DNA from: Gammaproteobacteria bacterium
GTDB lineage: Bacteria > Pseudomonadota > Gammaproteobacteria > Pseudomonadales > Litorivicinaceae
NCBI GenBank assembly: GCA_002730235.1
Contig: PBZS01000084.1
Span: 1 to 37,793 of the forward strand
Direction: 5' to 3'
DNA length: 37,793 nt
Position 1 is the stretch's first letter; every line of letters starts with the position of its first letter. Below are positions 34,191-37,793 of this stretch, piece after piece. Position numbers and translations under genes: made by a program. The notes under the pieces were generated by a model, which was given only the letters and a program-made list of their open reading frames with translations, ran no database searches and had not been told where the DNA came from.

Positions 34191-36215
34191 TTAGCGAACA
34201 CGTTGGCCAGCCTTAGCGCCTCGATCGGGTTCCAACAAATAAATATCTGATCCGCCGGGGCCTGCTGCGAGGACCATGCCTTCTGATATTCCAAATTTCA
34301 TTTTTCGAGGCGCTAGATTGGCAATCATGACTGTTTGGCGACCGACCAGGTCTTCGGCCTCATAGGCCCCTTTGATGCCACTGAAAACCTGACGGGTTTC
34401 ACCGTCAAGATCGAGCGTGAGTCTTAACAACTTGTCGGCACCCTCAACAGCCTCTGCGGCAACGATCGTTACGACTCGTAAATCCACTTTGGTGAAGTCA
34501 TCAATAGTGCACTCGGGTGCGATCGGTTCGTTATTAGTTGCGACCTCAGATTTTGATGGATTGTCAATTTCATTTACGTCGGGCTGAATCATGGCCTCTA
34601 CATCTTTCATCTCAATCCGGGTTAACAGTGGCGTGAATGGGGCGATGGTATGATCGAGAATTGTGTCATTCAGGGTCTCATAGTCAAGCGAATCAACTTG
34701 AAGGAATTCCTGCACCTTCCCTGCGAGCACGGGCGTCACTGGCTTCAGATAGAGCACTAGCATCCGGAATGCATTTATGGCCGTGGTGCAGATCGGCTGT
34801 ACTTCTGCGAGCGTATCTTCGTTCTTAGCGAGCTGCCATGGTGCAACAGCCGCTATCCAGACGTTGACGTCATCAGCGAGTGCCATGATTTCGCGTGTGG
34901 CTTTGGAGAACTCTCTCTTTTCAAAGGCAGAACGAATATTTGGGCCTTTGGCTCGGATGGCTTCGATCAGTTCGGGATTCGCTAGATCAGCAGACAACTG
35001 ACCGTCGAATTTCTTAGTAATGAATCCAGCGGTCCTGCTCGCGATGTTTACGAGTTTTCCGACCAGATCCGAATTGACCTTCTGTACGAAATCCTCGAGT
35101 GAAAGATCAATGTCCTCGATGTGAGCAGAGAGTTTGGTTGCAAAGTAATAGCGCAAGTATTCAGGATCCAAATGATCGAGATAGGTACGTGCCTTGATAA
35201 AGGTTCCCCGGGACTTCGACATCTTCCGCCCATCAACAGTCACGAAACCATGCACATTCACACCGGTTGGCGTGCGGTAATTTGCTTGATTCAGCATTGC
35301 TGGCCAGAAAAGGCAATGAAAATTTACGATATCCTTACCGATGAAGTGATAGACCTCTGCATCACTTTTGGGACTCCAAACAGAATCGAAGTCAAAGTCG
35401 TTCTTGTCACACCACTCTTTAAAAGCACCCATGTAGCCGATTGGTGCGTCGAGCCACACATAAAAGAACATTCCCGGATGATCGGGGACCTCGAAGCCGA
35501 AGTATGGGGCATCACGAGAAATGTCCCAACTCTTGAGTCCACCCTCTATCCACTCAGCGAGCTTGTTGGCAACTTCTGATTGCAACCGACCTGACCGAGT
35601 CCAGGCTTTCAAGAACTCCGCATGCTGGTCAAGTTCAAAGAAGAGATGCTCTGTGTCCTTGAGCACAGGGACCGCACCGGATAGCGTTGATTTGGGATCT
35701 TTAAGTTCTGATGCCTGGTAGGTGGCACCGCAAGCCTCGCAGTTATCACCGTACTGATCATCAGTACCACATTTGGGGCACGTACCTTTGACGTAGCGAT
35801 CTGCAAGGAACAGTCCTTTCTCTGGATCGAACAGTTGCGAGATGGTCCGCGCTTTGATGCCGCCCGCATCACGGACACGCGAATAGATCAGTTCCGAGTA
35901 ATGCCGGTTGGCCTCGGTGTGCGTCGAGGAGTAGTGATCAAAATCAATATGGAAATCGCTAAAATCGGACTCATGTTCTGCCTTCACATCAGAGATAAGT
36001 TCCTCTGGTGTAATGCCAAGTATTTGTGCGCGGAGCATGATCGCTGTACCGTGAGCATCGTCGGCGCACACATAGACGCACTGATGCCCAGATTGCTTTT
36101 GATAGCGAACCCAAATGTCAGTTTGGATATACTCAAGCATGTGGCCTAAATGAATCGATCCATTGGCATAGGGCAGGGCGCTTGTGACTAAAATAGTGCG
36201 TTTGTCTGTCGGCAC
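34191..36215 (-). CDS. metG: Methionyl-tRNA synthetase
   Basis: This is a class I synthetase of 674 residues from the preferred start. The HIGH-type motif is SIHLGHML, the zinc knuckle is [25 protein letters not shown] is present, and a C-terminal tRNA-binding (EMAP-like) domain reads [17 protein letters not shown]. It charges initiator and elongator tRNA-Met. The GTG at 36215 ([19 protein letters not shown]) is preferred because AAGGAG stands 8 nt upstream; the track start at 36224 would leave no room for that site. Divergent apbC is also next to metG in E. coli. Confidence 0.97.
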   Translation of the reverse strand: MPTDKRTILVTSALPYANGSIHLGHMLEYIQTDIWVRYQKQSGHQCVYVCADDAHGTAIMLRAQILGITPEELISDVKAEHESDFSDFHIDFDHYSSTHTEANRHYSELIYSRVRDAGGIKARTISQLFDPEKGLFLADRYVKGTCPKCGTDDQYGDNCEACGATYQASELKDPKSTLSGAVPVLKDTEHLFFELDQHAEFLKAWTRSGRLQSEVANKLAEWIEGGLKSWDISRDAPYFGFEVPDHPGMFFYVWLDAPIGYMGAFKEWCDKNDFDFDSVWSPKSDAEVYHFIGKDIVNFHCLFWPAMLNQANYRTPTGVNVHGFVTVDGRKMSKSRGTFIKARTYLDHLDPEYLRYYFATKLSAHIEDIDLSLEDFVQKVNSDLVGKLVNIASRTAGFITKKFDGQLSADLANPELIEAIRAKGPNIRSAFEKREFSKATREIMALADDVNVWIAAVAPWQLAKNEDTLAEVQPICTTAINAFRMLVLYLKPVTPVLAGKVQEFLQVDSLDYETLNDTILDHTIAPFTPLLTRIEMKDVEAMIQPDVNEIDNPSKSEVATNNEPIAPECTIDDFTKVDLRVVTIVAAEAVEGADKLLRLTLDLDGETRQVFSGIKGAYEAEDLVGRQTVMIANLAPRKMKFGISEGMVLAAGPGGSDIYLLEPDRGAKAGQRVR

Positions 36216-36308
36216 AGGCTGCACTCCTTGTTACGGTGCAAGAGAGATCGCAAGTATACCGTTACTGACGCAAGTTTTGGCTTCCTGTTATTTAAAACGG
36301 AGACGATT

Positions 36309-37409
36309 TTGACCACCTCCATTTATGATCGTGTAATTGCTATCCTCTCAGAGTGTGATGATCCCTATCGTGGAACTAATCTTGGGCGTCACGGCGTTCT
36401 CACTCGGTGCGATCTTAACGACGGTGAACTCGGGATTGAGCTCACATTTCCCTACCCTTTGGCTGGGATTACACGGTCGCTTGTCGAACAATTGAAACCG
36501 AAACTTGAGGGAATCGACGTTGTCCGGGAAGCGTTCATTCAGGTTTCTCACAAAGTTCCTCTCACCACCGCACGTGAGGGGACAGAATCTATATTGGGTG
36601 TTCGGCAGATATTTTGTGTGGCCTCGGGCAAGGGTGGTGTGGGAAAGTCGACAACGGCTGTAAATCTCGCTCTGGCATTGCGGGCTGAGGGAGGACGTGT
36701 TGGACTGCTTGATGCGGATATTTATGGGCCTTCCCAGGCCTTGATGCTTGGAGTTCAGGGTCAACGTCCTGAAACACCGGATGGTAAATCATTCAATCCA
36801 GTGATCGCGCAAGGTATTTCCGTGATGTCGATGGCATTTTTGCTGACAGAACGCTCTCCAACAATTTGGCGAGGACCTATGGTCAGTGGTGCGTTCACGC
36901 AGATGCTCCGCCAGACGAATTGGGGAAATTTAGATTACTTAGTCATCGATTTACCGCCCGGAACGGGGGATATCCAATTGACTCTCAGCCAGCAAGTTCC
37001 TGTGAATGGAGCGGTCGTCGTGACTACGCCCCAAGATATTGCATTGCTCGATGCGCGTCGTGGTATCGAAATGTTCAGGCGCGTAGAGGTGCCTGTGCTG
37101 GGCGTGATCGAGAACATGTCACTTCACTGTTGTCCAAAATGTGGACACACGGAGCACTTATTTGGAGAAGGCGGCGGTGATAGAATTGCGGCAGAATATG
37201 ACACTGAATTGCTGGGTGCTCTGCCCTTGGATCTGGAAATCAGGCAACAAACTGATAGCGGTAATCCCTCTGTGATCAGTGATCCGGATGGTTCTGTTGC
37301 GTTGGTGTATCGGGATATTGCGCGACGGACAGGGGCGAGACTATCTCTATTTGCTGAGCGGAACGGCTCGAGCAGTTTAATTGCCAAAACCAAAGGGGCC
37401 GACGAGTAA
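36309..37409 (+). CDS. apbC: Iron-sulfur cluster carrier protein ApbC (Mrp, P-loop ATPase)
   Basis: A protein of about 366 residues from the preferred TTG start (LTTSIYDRVI), which has GGAG upstream and matches Mrp length. Residues 1-90 form an FeS-assembly P (DUF59/MIP18) domain. The ParA-like ATPase follows: deviant Walker A ASGKGGVGKSTT, DADIYGPSQ, and LVIDLPPGTGD. The CCPKCGH motif supplies the CxxC that binds a bridging 4Fe-4S cluster at the dimer interface. ApbC delivers FeS clusters to apoproteins, plausible in a cell with several FeS enzymes encoded nearby (Rnf, Nth). dcd follows after 3 nt. Confidence 0.94.
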   Translation: MTTSIYDRVIAILSECDDPYRGTNLGRHGVLTRCDLNDGELGIELTFPYPLAGITRSLVEQLKPKLEGIDVVREAFIQVSHKVPLTTAREGTESILGVRQIFCVASGKGGVGKSTTAVNLALALRAEGGRVGLLDADIYGPSQALMLGVQGQRPETPDGKSFNPVIAQGISVMSMAFLLTERSPTIWRGPMVSGAFTQMLRQTNWGNLDYLVIDLPPGTGDIQLTLSQQVPVNGAVVVTTPQDIALLDARRGIEMFRRVEVPVLGVIENMSLHCCPKCGHTEHLFGEGGGDRIAAEYDTELLGALPLDLEIRQQTDSGNPSVISDPDGSVALVYRDIARRTGARLSLFAERNGSSSLIAKTKGADE

Positions 37410-37412
37410 TCC

Positions 37413-37793
37413 ATGACTATTAAATCTGACCGCTGGATTCAGCAAATGGCAGAAACTCAGGCAATGATTTCGCCATTTGAAGCAGGACAAGTACGAGAGC
37501 GTGATGGCGAGAATTTAATCTCGTATGGCACGTCGAGCTACGGCTACGACGTTCGCTGTGCTGATGAGTTCAAAGTATTTACCAATATTTATTCTGCTGT
37601 TGTCGATCCAAAAAACTTTGATGACAACAGCTTTATCGATATTGAATCGGATGTTTGTATTATTCCCCCGAATTCCTTTGCGCTCGCACGTACCGTCGAA
37701 TATTTCAAAATTCCAGGGGACGTGTTGACCATCTGTCTCGGCAAGTCGACTTATGCGCGTTGCGGAATTATCGTAAACGTCACCCCACTCGAA
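37413..37793 (+). CDS. dcd: dCTP deaminase, N-terminal part (3' end outside window)
   Basis: The frame is open from an ATG at 37413 to the window edge, giving 127 residues; full proteins of this type have about 188. [19 protein letters not shown] and the substrate loop [18 protein letters not shown] identify dCTP deaminase, which makes dUTP from dCTP for thymidylate synthesis. The catalytic glutamate region lies just past or at the edge. It is 3 nt after apbC and probably in the same operon. Confidence 0.95.
   Translation, partial: MTIKSDRWIQQMAETQAMISPFEAGQVRERDGENLISYGTSSYGYDVRCADEFKVFTNIYSAVVDPKNFDDNSFIDIESDVCIIPPNSFALARTVEYFKIPGDVLTICLGKSTYARCGIIVNVTPLE

Noticed and set aside
36228-36308. 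N-terminal extension of apbC from the TTG at 36228
   Set aside because: It adds 27 residues outside family length and runs into the metG promoter region; the TTG at 36309 has a ribosome-binding site and fits Mrp.
1-37793. CRISPR arrays, insertion sequences, toxin-antitoxin or phage defence genes
   Set aside because: No regularly spaced repeats, transposase or integrase motifs, or defence domains were found in the ORFs read by eye.

Overview
The window looks like a piece of a compact gammaproteobacterial chromosome. RNase T (rnt), RsmJ, the large single-chain PurL, the tesA/ybbA/ybbP neighbourhood, rnfABCDGE-nth and the divergent metG/apbC pair are together typical of that class. Genes are packed tightly: many pairs overlap by 4 nt, three convergent pairs overlap at their 3' ends, and few gaps exceed 150 nt. 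A free-living aquatic or marine lineage is plausible, but this is inference and I cannot name the genus.

Region 1 (1-309) is the 3' end of guaA. Region 2 (310-5838) is an AT-rich accessory block whose six genes all lie on the minus strand: SAM methyltransferase, acyl carrier protein, MaoC-type hydratase, GNAT-like acyltransferase, FkbH-like HAD glyceryl transferase and NodB-type polysaccharide deacetylase. Its far edge carries a degraded 78-bp copy of the guaA 3' end, in direct orientation (60 of 78 bases identical to the intact end). This is the footprint expected of an element integrated at the guaA 3' end, although no integrase remains in view. The gene set suggests an ACP-dependent tailoring pathway that loads a glyceryl unit on a carrier protein and may transfer it to an amino sugar.

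Region 3 (5839-11797) is a second accessory stretch: a class III nucleotide cyclase with TolB-like and TPR regions, a glutathione S-transferase family protein, a DMT exporter, a BKACE-family beta-keto acid cleavage enzyme and a class V aminotransferase. In pseudomonads guaA lies close to tadA and purL, so regions 2 and 3 together look like about 11.5 kb of material between ancestral neighbours.

Region 4 (11798-27265) is housekeeping: tadA, purL, rsmJ, dgt, then tesA divergent from a ybbA/ybbP-type ABC system, a SCO1/SenC copper chaperone, acs, a LuxR-type response regulator that may control acs, and rnt-pyrC on the minus strand. Region 5 (27300-37793) has argG, convergent with a seven-gene rnfABCDGE-nth operon on the minus strand, then metG on the same strand, divergent apbC, and the 5' part of dcd, which runs off the window. 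No tRNA, rRNA, CRISPR array, insertion sequence or clear intrinsic terminator was found by eye.
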